In this document: positions 53,240-64,000 of the stretch, piece after piece
Layout: every line of letters starts with the position of its first letter
How positions within the stretch are numbered: position 1 is the first letter of the stretch
Source: Strongylocentrotus droebachiensis
Taxonomy: Eukaryota > Echinodermata > Echinoidea > Camarodonta > Strongylocentrotidae
Assembly: GCA_035222895.1 (NCBI GenBank)
Contig: JAVYIG010000170.1
Coordinates: 62,001 to 126,000 of the forward strand
DNA: 64,000 bases
Reading direction: 5' to 3'
Notes under the pieces: generated by a model
Database searches by the model: none
Told to the model about the DNA's origin: nothing
The model's input: only the letters and a program-made list of their open reading frames with translations
Position numbers and translations under genes: made by a program

Positions 53240-53337
53240 ATTAACGCATGGATGGATGACTTCGTCAGTCAGAATAGTAAAGTTACCAAAATAAAGGTCT
53301 CCGAAACTCCGAGGGTGTAACTGTTTACGGTCTGCAG
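53240..53337 (+). pseudogene. Gene 4 exon 5 with 1-base deletion
   Basis: INAWMDDFVSQNSKVTKIKV then SE reads in frame 1; EGVTVYGLQ at the end reads in another frame. The switch lies near 53304-53307 (GAAACTCCGAG). As written, the frame ends at TAA 53318-53320. Both splice sites are intact. Confidence 0.88.
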
Positions 53338-54092
53338 GTAGGAACATATATATTTGTTCATATTCAACACCAGGTTGTGAGTTCCAATCCCAGCCTACAT
53401 AACACCGAGGGAAAGGCGATTTTAATAATGTATTCTCTCTCCAGCCACATGTAATCAATAATATAAGCATTTAAAACAAATTTAAGAAATACATGTTGGA
53501 AACAGAGGGGTCCACTAAAAAGCAATGCTTGTACAAGTGTGAACACCTCAAATTAAACTTAGGAATAATGAGTAATTAAATTTACTAATCTGTAACTACA
53601 AAAGGAACTACAAAATAGGGGGAAAAAAAGGGGGGATGCCAACAGAGACGAGAAAGGGACAAGACAATACTTACACGACAAAGATAGAAGAACACGGCCA
53701 TAATACAAAAAGTAGACAATGATTATATACCCAATATTTAGGACGTTTAATGATTACGTTTAATGCCTTATGGGAATTCGGTGAAAAATGTCAGAGGTTA
53801 GAATTTCAGGGGAAGAAAAATGCCAGACAAAACAATATCAGTGGCGTGTTTACGGGAGACAAGGGGCATATGCACTCGGAGGGAATCAAGAATCTTAAAA
53901 GAGAGGGGTCGCAAAAAACTGGAGAAGAGAGAAAGGAAGAAATACTGTGAATTAATGTATTCATGCGCCCCCGAAAAGCAGTGTGAACTGTGTAGAATTT
54001 GATCTTACCCAAAGATCATGATAAGGTCTAAGATCATGATAAGGTCAAATATAAGATAAAGATTTAAATTATTATCATTAAAACAAAAAATT

Positions 54093-54230
54093 GGAATTAT
54101 TATTATTATTATAATTATTATTATCATAATTATTATCATCATCATCAATATCATTGCTATCATAATCACCATAATTATCATTACCGCTGTTGTTGTTGTT
54201 ATTGTTATTATCACTATTATTTATTATGTT
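54093..54230. repeat. ATT/ATC microsatellite before exon 6
   Basis: An imperfect ATTATTATC tract running close to the exon 6 acceptor. Confidence 0.85.
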
Positions 54231-54248
54231 CATTCTATCTCGATATAG

Positions 54249-54350
54249 TTCAAGAAGAATTTTGCCGCTAAAAAGATAGCCTACATCGAAGGTGGTATCC
54301 ATGATAGAGAGTGGGTCAGTCCTGCTACCATGATGTACATGGCGAAGTTC
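54249..54350 (+). CDS. Gene 4 exon 6 (zinc motif HDREW)
   Basis: 34 codons. IEGGIHDREWVSPATMM holds the first two zinc ligands; Asp replaces Ala between them. The acceptor is the weak ATATAG. Confidence 0.92.
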
Positions 54351-55058
54351 GTAAGTACAGCCTACGAGTGGTCAAAGATCACTCGTTTTTCCAAAGTTGC
54401 ATGACGTTTTTCCAAAGGTTTGTACCTGTATTTCCAAAGTGTCATGATTCCGAACGATAAATTTCCATACCAAGGGGTTCATATATTTTTGTTAATGCAA
54501 TAGGGTTTATATTTCTGAACATTTGTTGCATTACTCCAAAGTTTAATTATTCTCAACGTTGGTTTTATTCGAAGGTTTGCAAATCCGAAAATGATACAGG
54601 GCTCATTATTTTGACCATTCGTAAGTCCGAAAACGAACGAGGGCTGATAGTGATTAGATGAAATGGGGTTCACCGTTCATGGTATCGAAGTTTCTTAATT
54701 CCAAAAATTGACTTCGGATTATTTTGTATACTTTAAAACAAACATATTATGATAATAACAATGATTATAATGATAATAATAATAATAACTCTGGAATTAT
54801 ATAGCGCTTGATATGGAATACCGTCTCTAAGCGTTTTATAAAAACTATTATCACCCCGTCATTGAATTCATTCACGCACAGTGTACACCATCTCTACTCC
54901 CTGGCGAGTATTCCTACCATATTATGATCACCATGGGCGTTTATGGCAATTACTATCACAAAAGGCTTTTGTCATCCTACCAGGTCCCTATTTTTCTCGT
55001 GGGTATAGAGTGGCCAATGTATATTGATGCCTTTTTTCTTTTTCAATCTACATTATAG

Positions 55059-55163
55059 TTTGCTGAGGATTACGACACAGACTCGACAGTAAAGAGCATG
55101 TTGGATAACTTTGTTTGGATCATTGTACCCGTCTTGAACATCGATGGGTACAAGTACACCCAA
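55059..55163 (+). CDS. Gene 4 exon 7
   Basis: 35 codons, FAEDYDTDSTVKSMLDNF and then PVLNIDGYKYTQ. Confidence 0.92.
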
Positions 55164-55385
55164 GTAAGTATTACCTTCAAAAGTAAGTCTATCAATTAGA
55201 CTGACAGCTCCTCGACTGTGAAGTAATTTTTTAAACAATATGTGTCTGTTTTGGTATGTGCGTGAATGTGTGAGCGTGAGCGTGAGCGTGGGTGTGCGGG
55301 TATAGGTGTAGGTTTGTGTGGGGTCGTGAAGGTGTGTGTGTTTTGGAATGGGTGGGTTCTGTGTGTGTGTCAGGTAACTCCCCAC

Positions 55386-55802
55386 CAGGCGCGGATCCAG
55401 GATTTCTTAGGGGAGGGGGCCCAACTTTTTTTTTTTTTTTTGCTCCCGAAAATTTGAAAATCGCGCCGGCCGAAAAGTCGCTCAGTGGGGGGGGGGGGGG
55501 GGTAAGCGGACATTTTTTTTTTGTTTTTGGAGTCCAAAAAAAAATCGCAACGACTCAGCCAGCCGAAAAGTCGTTCAGTGGGGGGGGGGGGGGGGGGGTA
55601 GTGAGCACATTTTTTTTTTTTTTGGTCCTCGAAAATTTTAAAATTTGCACCCCCCCCTTGAGCGCCAGGGGGGGGGGCCCAACCCCCAAAAAAGGTAAAA
55701 ATCGCGTGATTTTACATGATTTTTTTTCTCAAGGGGGGGGGGGGGGGGGGGCCGGGCCCCCCGGGCCCCCCCCCCCCCCCCCCCCCCCTGGATCCGCCAC
55801 TG
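55386..55802. mobile_element. 417-bp hAT-like MITE in gene 4 intron 7
   Basis: Perfect 8-bp duplications CTCCCCAC (55378-55385 and 55803-55810) flank ends CAGGCGCGGATCCAGG and CCTGGATCCGCCACTG. The interior has three GCCGAAAAGTCG-CTCAGTGGGG type units with poly-G and poly-T runs. It has no transposase; the long Gly/Phe-rich frame across it is spurious. Confidence 0.9.
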
Positions 55803-56945
55803 CTCCCCACGAATAAAGATTTGTAATATAATTTTTTTTGCAATGAAATATTGGATATATAGATGCAGGGGAAAGTCCGTAATATTGTCTTTGGGGGAGT
55901 TTCAAAAAGAACTGGTGGAATTTAGGGAAGAAGAAAAGAATATTGCAGGGAGAGCAGGTAAATTGGCCTTACATTTTCAGAAGTGGGAACAAGTAAAGTT
56001 TTCATGAACTTTTAACACTGGGCTATTGTGGCTATTGTAGCTTCGTTTAAATGATTTTGTTTTAAAATGTTTTAAATAGATTGTTTCTGTTTGTCTGTCG
56101 CTCCAATTTGTGGTATTCTGAGGAGGCTAGGAACAGTGTGTGGTGGAAATGTGGTCGGGTGGTGTGTGTGTCGCATGGTGGGGAGGGGGAGGGGGTAGTA
56201 GTGTGTTTGGTTGGATGGGGTTATTTGTTTTATGTTACAACTGATTTCATTTTTGTTTTCATCAATTGTACAATTCATGTTTATGAAAATGTTTTGAATT
56301 CATGTCAAGGAAAAACAACTGTATTTTATTTCTAAAATTAATTTGTGTTGTTTGGAATCAATAAAAAAAATATATATTGAGAAGAAAAAAAAGTGTGCGG
56401 GCGTGATATTGATATCCACGTTAAAGAGTAATAATTCATTGTGATGTAAAGAATTTTATTCAAACCGACTTGATGTCAGGACAAAGTCGAAATCAGTTTA
56501 TGGATCTCAGATCAAATGAGACATAATTATACAGCATCATTTTCACTCTTTATTACATAAGTATGACCAAAATATGATGGTATTCACGGGGGAGGGATGG
56601 CGTATTCAGTCTTGAAAAGTGCCCCTGTGGCCCTGTACAGTGTGCCCCTCAATTTGTTTTCAATCTGACCCGCCACCCCTATTTACAACTGTCAAGAGTG
56701 CCCCTTTCCAGTGTGCCCCTCCGTTTTATAAATCTGGCCCGCTGCCCCTGATTAAAATACTATTGTTTATAATTCTTAAGGTTCATGTTTTAAAGGTTTC
56801 GTTAGACATGAAAACATGGAGAGAAGAAGTAAAAGACGGATAAACTCGTATTAAAGCAATGTACAATGTACAGTTATTTGCCATTTTTTTATATCGTAGA
56901 TATATTGACTTGTTCTTTTATTTCATTATTCTATTCTCTATTTAG

Positions 56946-57033
56946 ACAGATCGTATGTGGCGTAAGAATCGACACACCGTGGGTACTTGTACAGGAGTGG
57001 ACCTCAATAGAAACTTTGATCACATGTGGAATA
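56946..57033 (+). CDS. Gene 4 exon 8
   Basis: 29 codons plus one base: [18 protein letters not shown] then DLNRNFDHMWN. It is one codon shorter than in gene 2, in the loop before the Cys. Confidence 0.92.
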
Positions 57034-57396
57034 GTAAGTCCGCCTTTCAATTGTTTTAATTTATTTGTTTTTTCTTGAGATTTATTGATTAATCTCCAAG
57101 ACTCTTATGAGGATGAATGAACGTAGTATATCACGAATCAATCATACTTTATTTTGATTGTCATGATCATTACATGAAAAGCGAAAATAAAAATTAAATC
57201 AAACTTTAAGGGCAACGGTGAAAGTACAAAACAAATTATCATATTTCGGCTAAAATAATAGTTCTACTTGGATTTGGGAGATATTACACTTTCACTGTTT
57301 ATCCTCATCTGGCTTCTGGTGTGACAAAAACATCAAAAGTGAAGAGTATTCACATTTCCTGTTCCATTCTCTTATTCTTTTTTCTTTATATTACAG

Positions 57397-57593
57397 ACCG
57401 AATTTTCTGTGATGACACATATCCAGGAACAGAAGCGCTAAGCGAGCCAGAAACCTCAGGAGTGAACGATTTTCTGCTGCCTCAGAAGAACGATCTTGTT
57501 CTCTTCATAGACTTCCACGCCTACGGTCAATTGTGGCTCCATCCTTGGGGTCACACAGGCTCGGTAATCTGGAATCCAGACAGGACTGAGCAG
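57397..57593 (+). CDS. Gene 4 exon 9 (third zinc ligand)
   Basis: 197 bases. [16 protein letters not shown], then [17 protein letters not shown] with the zinc His. It is two codons shorter than in gene 2. Confidence 0.92.
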
Positions 57594-57609
57594 GTACACT
57601 ATCGTCGGA

Positions 57610-57967
57610 ATAATTAATGAAAAATTTGGGTTCTGGTAAAGGAGAAATTGTGAGCTTTCTCAGTCGATTCAAGCCAGCTTCGAAGAATGTATAGTCGAAA
57701 AGTCCATAGAAAAAGATTGCTCTTCAAATTCCCCATGTTCAAAATATACCGAGAATAGCTGCAGAGTTTGGACCAAGTTTTCAAGGCAGAAGTATGTGTA
57801 ATCCTATATACCCATTTCTGTGTGCCGTGGATGTGATTTCCAGCAAGTTTGGGTCAATTTCTTTTCGTCTCGGGCATTCCAAAACCTCACAGTACCTATA
57901 AATACTATAGTCCACCTTTCCCAATATCTTCCAGACAGTTTCTTCCACAATGCAATCGCGTTACAGT
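57610..57967. repeat. Diverged dispersed repeat, left part, in gene 4 intron 9
   Basis: It resembles 63330-63660: CTTCAAATTCCCCAT, CATTTCTGTGT, GTGATT/CTCC.AGCAAG and CAAAACCTCACAGTA occur in the same order. The hAT-like element at 57968 is inserted into it. Confidence 0.5.
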
Positions 57968-58319
57968 CAGGGGCGTCGCTAGACCTTTTTCAGTGGGGGG
58001 GGGGGGGGGTGTAGAGGCCAACGATTACCGACAAAACTAGCCACTAATTACCGACAAAATTAAATGTCCAATATCTACAAATTCAACCCTATAAACCTGG
58101 CTAAATAGTTTTTCCTATGGACTATCTATAGTACTTGCATAATTATGCGCAAAATGGTCATTTTCCTCGTAGACATAAATATACGCATTATTTCTTCAAT
58201 TTAGTCAGCATCATAGCTATATATTTTAATGCAGGCGCGGAGCTAGGATCTTATTTTAGGGAGGGGCGGTAGTGAGCAAGAGAATCACCTAAAAGCGCGC
58301 TCATTAGGGGGTATAGGTG

Positions 58320-59930
58320 ATGGGCCTCCCGCGCGAAGCGCGGAAGCTTAGAGGTTTCCTTAATTATTAGGAAAAGAAGAAGATTAATTGTACCGTTTTG
58401 ACGTTCCCTCATATTATTAGAGAAAGAACATGATTTGTTGTACCGTTTTCGACTCTAAATAAACCTTATTAATTTTGTCTGAATTCAGTTTCCCCCTCTC
58501 CCGCGAAGCGCGGACCTTTGACGTTTCCTTAATTATTAGAGAAAGAAGACGATTCGTTGTACCGTTTTCGATTCTTATAAAGCCCTATTCATCTGAATTC
58601 AGTTTCCCCCTCTCGCGCGAAGCGCGATAGCTTTGACGTTTCCTCAAATTATTAGAAAAAGAACACGATTCGTTTTTACCGTTTTCGACTCTAAATAAGC
58701 CCTATAAATTTGTCTGAATTTCAGTTTCCCCCTCTCGCCCTAAGCGCGGAAGCTTTGACGTTTACTTAAATTATTAGAGAAAGAAGACGATACCTCGTAC
58801 CGTTCTCGACTTGTCTAAATGAAGTTTCCCCCCTCCCGCGCGAAGCGCGGAATTTTTGGCGTTTCATCACAATATAGAGAAAGGACGACGATTCCTCGTA
58901 CCGTTTTCGAATCTTATTAAGCCCTATTCATCTGAATTCAGTTTACCCCTCTCGCGCGAAGCGCGAAAGCTTTGACGTTTCCTCAAATTATTAGAGAAAG
59001 AACACGATTCGTTGTACCGTTTTCGACTTTTAATAAGCCCTATTTGTCTGAATTCAATTTCCCACTCTCGCGCGAAGCGCGGAAGCTTTGACGTTTCCTT
59101 AAATTATTAGAGAAAGAAGACGGTTCGTCGTACCGTTTTCGACTCTAAATAAGCCTTATTAATTTTGTCTGAATTCATTTTCCCCCTCTCGCGCGAAGCG
59201 CTAAAGCTTTGACGTTTCCTTAAATTAGTAGAGAAAGAACACGATTCGTCGTACCGTTTTCGACTCTTAATAAGCCCTATTCATCTGAATTCAGTTTCCC
59301 CCTCTCGCGCGAAGCGCGAAAGCTTTGACGTTCCCTCATATAAAAAGAACACGATTCGTTTTACCGTTTTCGACTCTAAATAAGCCCTATAAATTTGTCT
59401 GAATTTCAGTTTCCCCCTCCCGCGCTAAGCGCGGAAGCTTTGACGTTTACTTAAATTATTAGAGAAAGAAGACGATACCTCGTACCGTTCTCGACTTGTT
59501 TAAATGTAGTTTTCCCCTCCCGCGCGAAGCGCGGAATTTTTGGCGTTTCATCACAATATAGAGCAAGGACGACCATTCCTCGTACCGTTTTCGAATCTTA
59601 TTAAGCCCTATTCATCTGAATTCAGTTTACCCCTCTCGCGCGAAGCGCGAAAGCTTTGACGTTTCCTCAAATTATTAGAGAAAGAACACGATTCGTTGTA
59701 CCGTTTTCGACTTTTAATAAGCCCTATTTGTCTGAATTCAGTTTCCCACTCTCGCGCGAAGCGCGGAAGCTTTGACGTTTCCTTAAATTATTAGAGAAAA
59801 AAGACGATTTGTTGTACCGATCTCGACTCGTCTAAATGAAGTTCCCCTTCCGCGCGAAGCGCGGAATTTTTGGCGTTTCATCACAATATAAAGAAAGGAA
59901 AACGATTCGTCGTACCGTTGTTGACTCTTA
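58320..59930. repeat. About 100-118 bp satellite within the hAT-like element
   Basis: About 14 units share CGCGAAGCGCG, GCTTTGACGTTTCCT, ATTATTAGAGAAAGAA, GTACCGTTTTCGACTC and TCTGAATTCAGTTTCCCCCT. Some units are short (about 100) and carry AATTTTTGGCGTTTCATCAC; the short form recurs every five or so units, suggesting block duplication. Confidence 0.9.
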
Positions 59931-60229
59931 AACCTTGTTTGAATTTAGTTTCCCCGAAAATTTTAAACCTCTGATTTCTTTAGCTGATATTATATAGGAA
60001 AGTGACACTTCGAGAAAAGTTGTAGTCACTCTTAAAGTCGTCACAGCGGATAAGAAGTCACAGTTCGTAGGGAAAAAAACTTTTCGGCCGACCGACAATA
60101 TACATCTTACCGACTTCAAACTTCTGCATTGAGTACACGAGGATCGAGCAAGAATACCGACACAGCTGACCCGACACAGCAACATATTTACCCGTGTCTT
60201 TTTTGCTCCCTCGACGAGACGACTCCACG

Positions 60230-60545
60230 CAACAACCCCCTTCTCTCTTTTTCTCCCACTCCTCCTCTCTCAGACTCTTACCTCCCCTCTCTCTCCTCTC
60301 TTTCATCCCCCGTTTCTTTTGTTTCCCTTTCACTCTTATTTCTTCTTTATTTCTTTTCTTTCTTTCCTTTTTTTTCCTTTCTTTCCTCTCCTCCCTTTTT
60401 TCTATTTTTCTCTTTCTTTCATCTCTTTTCTTTCTTTCTTTTCTTTTCCTTTTTTTTTTCCCTTTCCCTCTCTTTTTTTCCCTCTCTTTTTACCCCTCTC
60501 TTTTTTTCCCTCTCTTTTTTTCCCTCCCCCTTTTCTCTTTTTCCC
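60230..60545. repeat. CT/TTTC-rich tract inside the hAT-like element
   Basis: A pyrimidine-rich simple repeat; the Ser/Phe/Leu-rich frames across it are artefacts. Confidence 0.9.
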
Positions 60546-60639
60546 GACGGCAGCGCAATTTTACCGACAATATCCTGACAGGTGGGGGGGTGTCGCACCC
60601 CCCCACACCCCCCCTTTGGCGACGCCCCTGGTTACAGTA

Positions 60640-61435
60640 CACAACTTTTTTTTTTGATAGAAAGAAAATATATAAAGGAAACAGATTCAAAGCGTTTGAA
60701 TAAATTCGGATAAACAATGAGACAGTTTGGAAGTTGTAATCACTATACATAATGGGATCCTCGAATTTGTCGAAGAGGTAATGTCTCTGTGATGTAGTAG
60801 GGGACAACTCGCCCTTTATTCCAACAAACGATTACATTTTTGTTTTCGACAGCATTACTCGGTAGGATCTGTTTGTTTGTGCTTTTCTCTGATGACCTAT
60901 AAGAATATATCAATAATATTTTGAATACTGCCTCGAGGGAAAATGGGGAAATGCGAACAAAACCTGAAATCAACGATATTTTGTTAAACTACAAACAGGA
61001 CAGTTGTCCGTGAATACGTCCCAGCAGTCCAGTATTTCATTTTCCTTTGTTCTGCTTTCAGATAAATCAACTCATAACAAAGACTGAGATTCCCTTTAAA
61101 GATTTTACTCTTTTTTGTTAATGACCTCATTCTAAAAGTTGTATTCATTTATTTATCTTCAATCTATTTATTAATTTGTTATGTTTTCAGCGCGCGTTCA
61201 AATGTAATAATTTATCGTTTATGAACTGATATTATTTCTATAATGCACAGGCGGAAGTATTCTTGTCAAGAAGACAAACGAAAGTTATTCATGCAGCGCT
61301 TCCTTGACTTTGGCAGTGATAATATTCTAAATGCACAAAATGGTACTTCCCCACATTTAAAAGACCCGTTTGGATCCATTGGTACTAGGAGCTGTTCAAA
61401 TGTTCTGTCTTTCGTCTTATTGTGTCATGATACAG
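60640..61435 (+). other. Rest of gene 4 intron 9
   Basis: AT-rich intron with no exon homology or element ends that I recognise, ending in the exon 10 acceptor GATACAG. Confidence 0.5.
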
Positions 61436-61517
61436 AGAAGAGTGGCCGATATAACTGAGGCAGCCATTAATGCAAATGGAAAACCATACGACGTCGGAGA
61501 ATCCGGACCTGATATGT
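61436..61517 (+). CDS. Gene 4 exon 10
   Basis: RRVADITEAAINANGKP then [10 protein letters not shown]; one codon shorter than gene 2 and diverged except for GESGPDM. Confidence 0.9.
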
Positions 61518-61798
61518 GTAAGTACTTCGGGAGAGGGGAGTCAGAGGGGGCTGATGAACCCCTCCTTCGCCCCCCCCCCCACTTTTTTTTTCTCAAAATA
61601 AAGAATTAAAGTGCCTACCCGGCGAATGAAGTAGACCCTATTATAGTTTTGAACTTTTTTCATCTTCTTTTTTCTTTTAGATATCCCGATTAGAATGATT
61701 TTCATGATTTTTCGTTTATGATACCCTATGCTGGTAGAGCAACTAATGAAGGACTAAAATATTTAAAAAAACTACTGATAATGTCACGAACTTTTCAG

Positions 61799-61989
61799 AC
61801 CCAGCCAGCGGGGCCAGCGAAGACTACGGTTACGGCTCGCTCGGTGTGGTATACAGCTACGTGGTCGAGCTCCGAGACACAGGGCGATATGGCTTCCTGC
61901 TCCCGACCTCCCTGATCAACCCGACTGCTGAGGAGATCTACGCAGGCATGAAGGCACTCGGCACGGAGCTCGTCAAGAAATACGCTTAG
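61799..61989 (+). CDS. Gene 4 exon 11 (catalytic Glu, stop)
   Basis: PASGASEDYGYGSLGVVYSY, then VVELRDTGRYGFLLPTSLI and a C-terminal LVKKYA with TAG. LRDTGRYGFLLP is the classic M14A signature. Confidence 0.94.
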
Positions 61990-64000
61990 AGACGTACACG
62001 TCTTAAACAAACAAAAAATATGATCTAGATCATACGATATTGTTTAGTAATCAACACGTTTGAAATATATTGATTTAACTAAAATGATTTACTTTGCAAT
62101 ATGTTAATGACCCGTTACTTAACACTAAGTAGGTATACAGGAGAAAAAAGTATTGATTTATTCTATCACTGAGAACAAACAGAAACAATCACCATGGTAA
62201 AATTTGGCAATGTAAACGATGACGTTGTTATTGCTTCTTGAACACGATTGGAATTTTTGTCTACGAGCTCATGTAGGAGTGACCTCTTCAGAATTTCTGA
62301 CCCACTCATATAACTTATTCATTGTTCAAAAAGGATTTCTTTATTGAATATTGTTTAAATGGTTTGACAATACCCGTCGGCAAGTACACTTGATGTACAT
62401 GAGTGCGGGTCCAATGCAGCCTTATTTGTTCTTTCTGTGTCCCCTAAGTTACTTAAAATCAAGAAATTAAAAGCAAAATAAAATTTGAAACTGTTGTTTG
62501 CCTTGTTATCATTTTGATCTAATGTCAGGTGAAATATGGCTATCAACTTCATGGTAACCTTTAGGACTACTGATATATTTGGTGAGAAAGGACAAAGTAC
62601 CTTGGACGTGCCCATGAATACAGAAATATGACAACAAGCAACCAGAAGCATACACACACACACACAATCATTAAATTCGTCAAAATGTACTCTCAGGAGG
62701 TCCGTGATTAAAAAACAAATGATGAGAAAATTATAAATGTTTTCATTGTGATTATTTTCTAACGCGTTTTCCAACCAGTTGGATGTCAGATATAAGGAAT
62801 GAGTTATGGTGGTACCTTCTTGTTATCGGCTCATTCATTCCAATGATAAATCTGCGTTTTACTCAACTTCATGCATACCAAAGATCGAAACCTCTCGGTC
62901 CATTTGTATTTGTTGTTTTTGTCCTTGTTATCGTTTTTATTGTTATTGTTGTTTCTTGTTTGTTTATCTAATTGTGTTATTTGGTTTAAGTAGCTCACCC
63001 ATTTTTTTCTCCTGTGGACCATTGAGGTAGAATATCGTGTTTGGTCCCGGACCACTTTGCCAGCATTCACAAAATACAAAGAAAAGCAGATACCATAACA
63101 TAATATACGCACATGCGCACACCCACTTACGCACACACATTATATGAGAGAACGGGATGAAGTAGGAAACACATCATGAGGCGAGACTTCCCATTTTCAC
63201 ATGGTATGTACTACTCATACTAGACTACGTAATGACATATAATACCACCTCCTTATCATGTTAGTGTTAATGCAATTGATCGTTTAAAGAGAAGGTTGAG
63301 TTCTCGGAAGGGGAAACAATAATATGTGAGCTTTTTTATTCTTTTTATTTGAGTGTGGAACAATATCATAGAAACATGTATACTGATAATGATGGCTCTT
63401 TAAATTCCCCATATTCGGAATATGAAAAGTAACAGCTAAAGGTTGTAGGTCACAATTTTCATGCTACATGTTTGAGTAGTCCCAAATACACATTTCTGTG
63501 TACAGTGCATGTGACTCCTAGCAAGACTGTGCCAGTTTCTTATCATTGTGATGATACCAAAACCTCACAGTATACGCCAATACTTATGTGCTCCATGATT
63601 AACATTTTCAGAAGTTTCCACATAGTTCTTTCACGTTGCAGTTGCATGACCAGAATTTAACACTTATCTTTAAAAAGAGGTCTTGAATGGGGAGAATTAG
63701 AGGGATATCCCCGGATGAAATAGGACAGTCATGGAGAAGTGGGACAATCCTTCACAAATTCTTCAATCATCACTTTTACTGGTGATTGCCTTAGAATGAT
63801 TGCTGGATATATTGACGGTAATAATACACTTTGAAATAGCAGGCTTTAACTAATCTTGCAAAATTGATCGATACACACCGTTGTGAAATTATTGGGTAAA
63901 CTATTAAGCATTTGAGTAATACTTAACCTTAATTTGAATATTTTTCCAGAATAACCTGGAATTGTAATAACATTCAAAATGTGTTTGATACACTTGAGTT
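61990..64000. other. 3' flank of gene 4, no gene seen
   Basis: AT-rich, with no GAT array like those after genes 1-3. An AATAAA at 62477-62482 is a possible poly(A) signal 488 bases after the stop. A short CA repeat is at 62650-62670. No further carboxypeptidase exon is visible before the window ends. Confidence 0.55.
63330..63660. repeat. Diverged dispersed repeat, second copy
   Basis: Counterpart of 57610-57967, with GGCTCTTTAAATTCCCCATA, ACACATTTCTGTGTACAGTG and CCAAAACCTCACAGTATA in the same order. Identity is moderate; ends are not defined. Confidence 0.5.

Larger units (their letters stand above)
57968..60630. mobile_element. 2.66-kb hAT-like non-autonomous element carrying a satellite, gene 4 intron 9
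   Basis: Perfect 8-bp duplications GTTACAGT (57960-57967 and 60631-60638) flank ends CAGGGGCGTCGCTAGA and TTTGGCGACGCCCCTG. The duplication length and CAGGGGCG end are the hAT pattern. The interior is a tandem satellite (58320-59930), a unique stretch (59930-60230) and a CT-rich tract (60230-60545). There is no transposase frame. Confidence 0.92.
49842..61989 (+). pseudogene. Gene 4: diverged M14 procarboxypeptidase with one frameshift
   Basis: Exons: 49842-49924, 50607-50685, 51537-51656, 52526-52627, 53240-53337, 54249-54350, 55059-55163, 56946-57033, 57397-57593, 61436-61517, 61799-61989, all GT-AG. Ten exons are intact and keep the family residues: zinc motif HDREW, MWRK, LNRN, DFHAYGQ, the Tyr after GPDM, and VVELRDTG; both disulfide cysteines are kept. 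Exon 5 is 98 bases where genes 2 and 3 have 99. The frame shifts after Glu150 of KIKVSE and stops at TAA 53318-53320, about 154 residues in, before any catalytic residue. The exon is otherwise conserved, and one base added near 53305-53307 would give a 415-residue frame. Because this is the only lesion, a sequencing or assembly error is as likely as a young pseudogene. The signal peptide is MKIGLFFAAVCVAACSALP. The specificity position is Glu, as in genes 1-3. Confidence 0.75.

Noticed and set aside
55292..55816. 174-residue Gly/Phe-rich frame as a gene
   Set aside because: It lies inside the 417-bp hAT-like MITE and is made of homopolymer runs, with no family resemblance.
58320..59930. Regular repeats as a CRISPR-like array
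   Set aside because: The units are contiguous diverged satellite monomers without unique spacers, in an animal genome and inside a DNA transposon.
62355..62774. 139-residue minus-strand frame downstream of gene 4
   Set aside because: I recognise no domain; it includes a CA repeat, and composition is as for non-coding AT-rich DNA. A single open frame of this size is weak evidence here.

Overview
This is animal (intron-rich, AT-rich, repeat-rich) genomic DNA. The only protein-coding content I can support is a head-to-tail array, all on the + strand, of secreted digestive-type zinc procarboxypeptidases (peptidase family M14, subfamily A/B). The array holds two apparently intact genes (gene 2, 10406-26826; gene 3, 30896-45263), the 3' part of a damaged copy cut by the window edge (gene 1, exons at 1051-4699), and a more diverged fourth gene with one frameshift (gene 4, 49842-61989). 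The base composition, the many short foldback and hAT/TTAA-type elements and the protein style suggest a marine invertebrate, perhaps an echinoderm. That placement is inference; no rRNA or mitochondrial marker is present.

Genes 2, 3 and 4 share an 11-coding-exon layout with identical intron phases: signal peptide (exon 1), activation peptide (exons 2-4), then the catalytic domain (exon 4 end to exon 11). Both intact genes encode 423 residues and carry every M14 catalytic residue: zinc ligands His182, Glu185 and His307, Arg240, Asn256-Arg257, Tyr361 and Glu384. Counting by eye, they differ at about 11 of 423 residues. Their introns and spacers align as well, so about 20.3 kb (roughly 8397-28730 versus 28735-47560) was duplicated in tandem. 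Gene 1 and its spacer (1-6260) belong to the same family of units.

The lesions are clear. Gene 1 runs from intron 5 sequence directly into intron 8 sequence and so lacks exons 6-8 and most catalytic residues. Gene 4 lacks one base in exon 5, which gives a stop at 53318-53320. Between genes 1 and 2 lies an orphan promoter plus first exon of gene-4 type (7316-7989) fused to intron-3-type DNA.

Most of the remaining sequence is non-autonomous transposable elements and satellites. Aligning duplicated introns and spacers by eye gives empty sites for several elements, so their ends and target duplications can be read directly: TTAA-flanked elements (1356, 12158, 31247, 48405), hAT-like elements with 8-bp duplications (28432, 55386, 57968), GC-rich and AT-rich foldbacks, and a 2.3-kb inverted-repeat element carrying an alternating 134-bp satellite (21436-23710). 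A degenerate antisense LINE reverse-transcriptase remnant sits in intron 8 of genes 1-3. No tRNA, rRNA, CRISPR array or second gene family was found. I saw no novel multi-gene system; the interest lies in the fine-scale history of this enzyme cluster and its elements.
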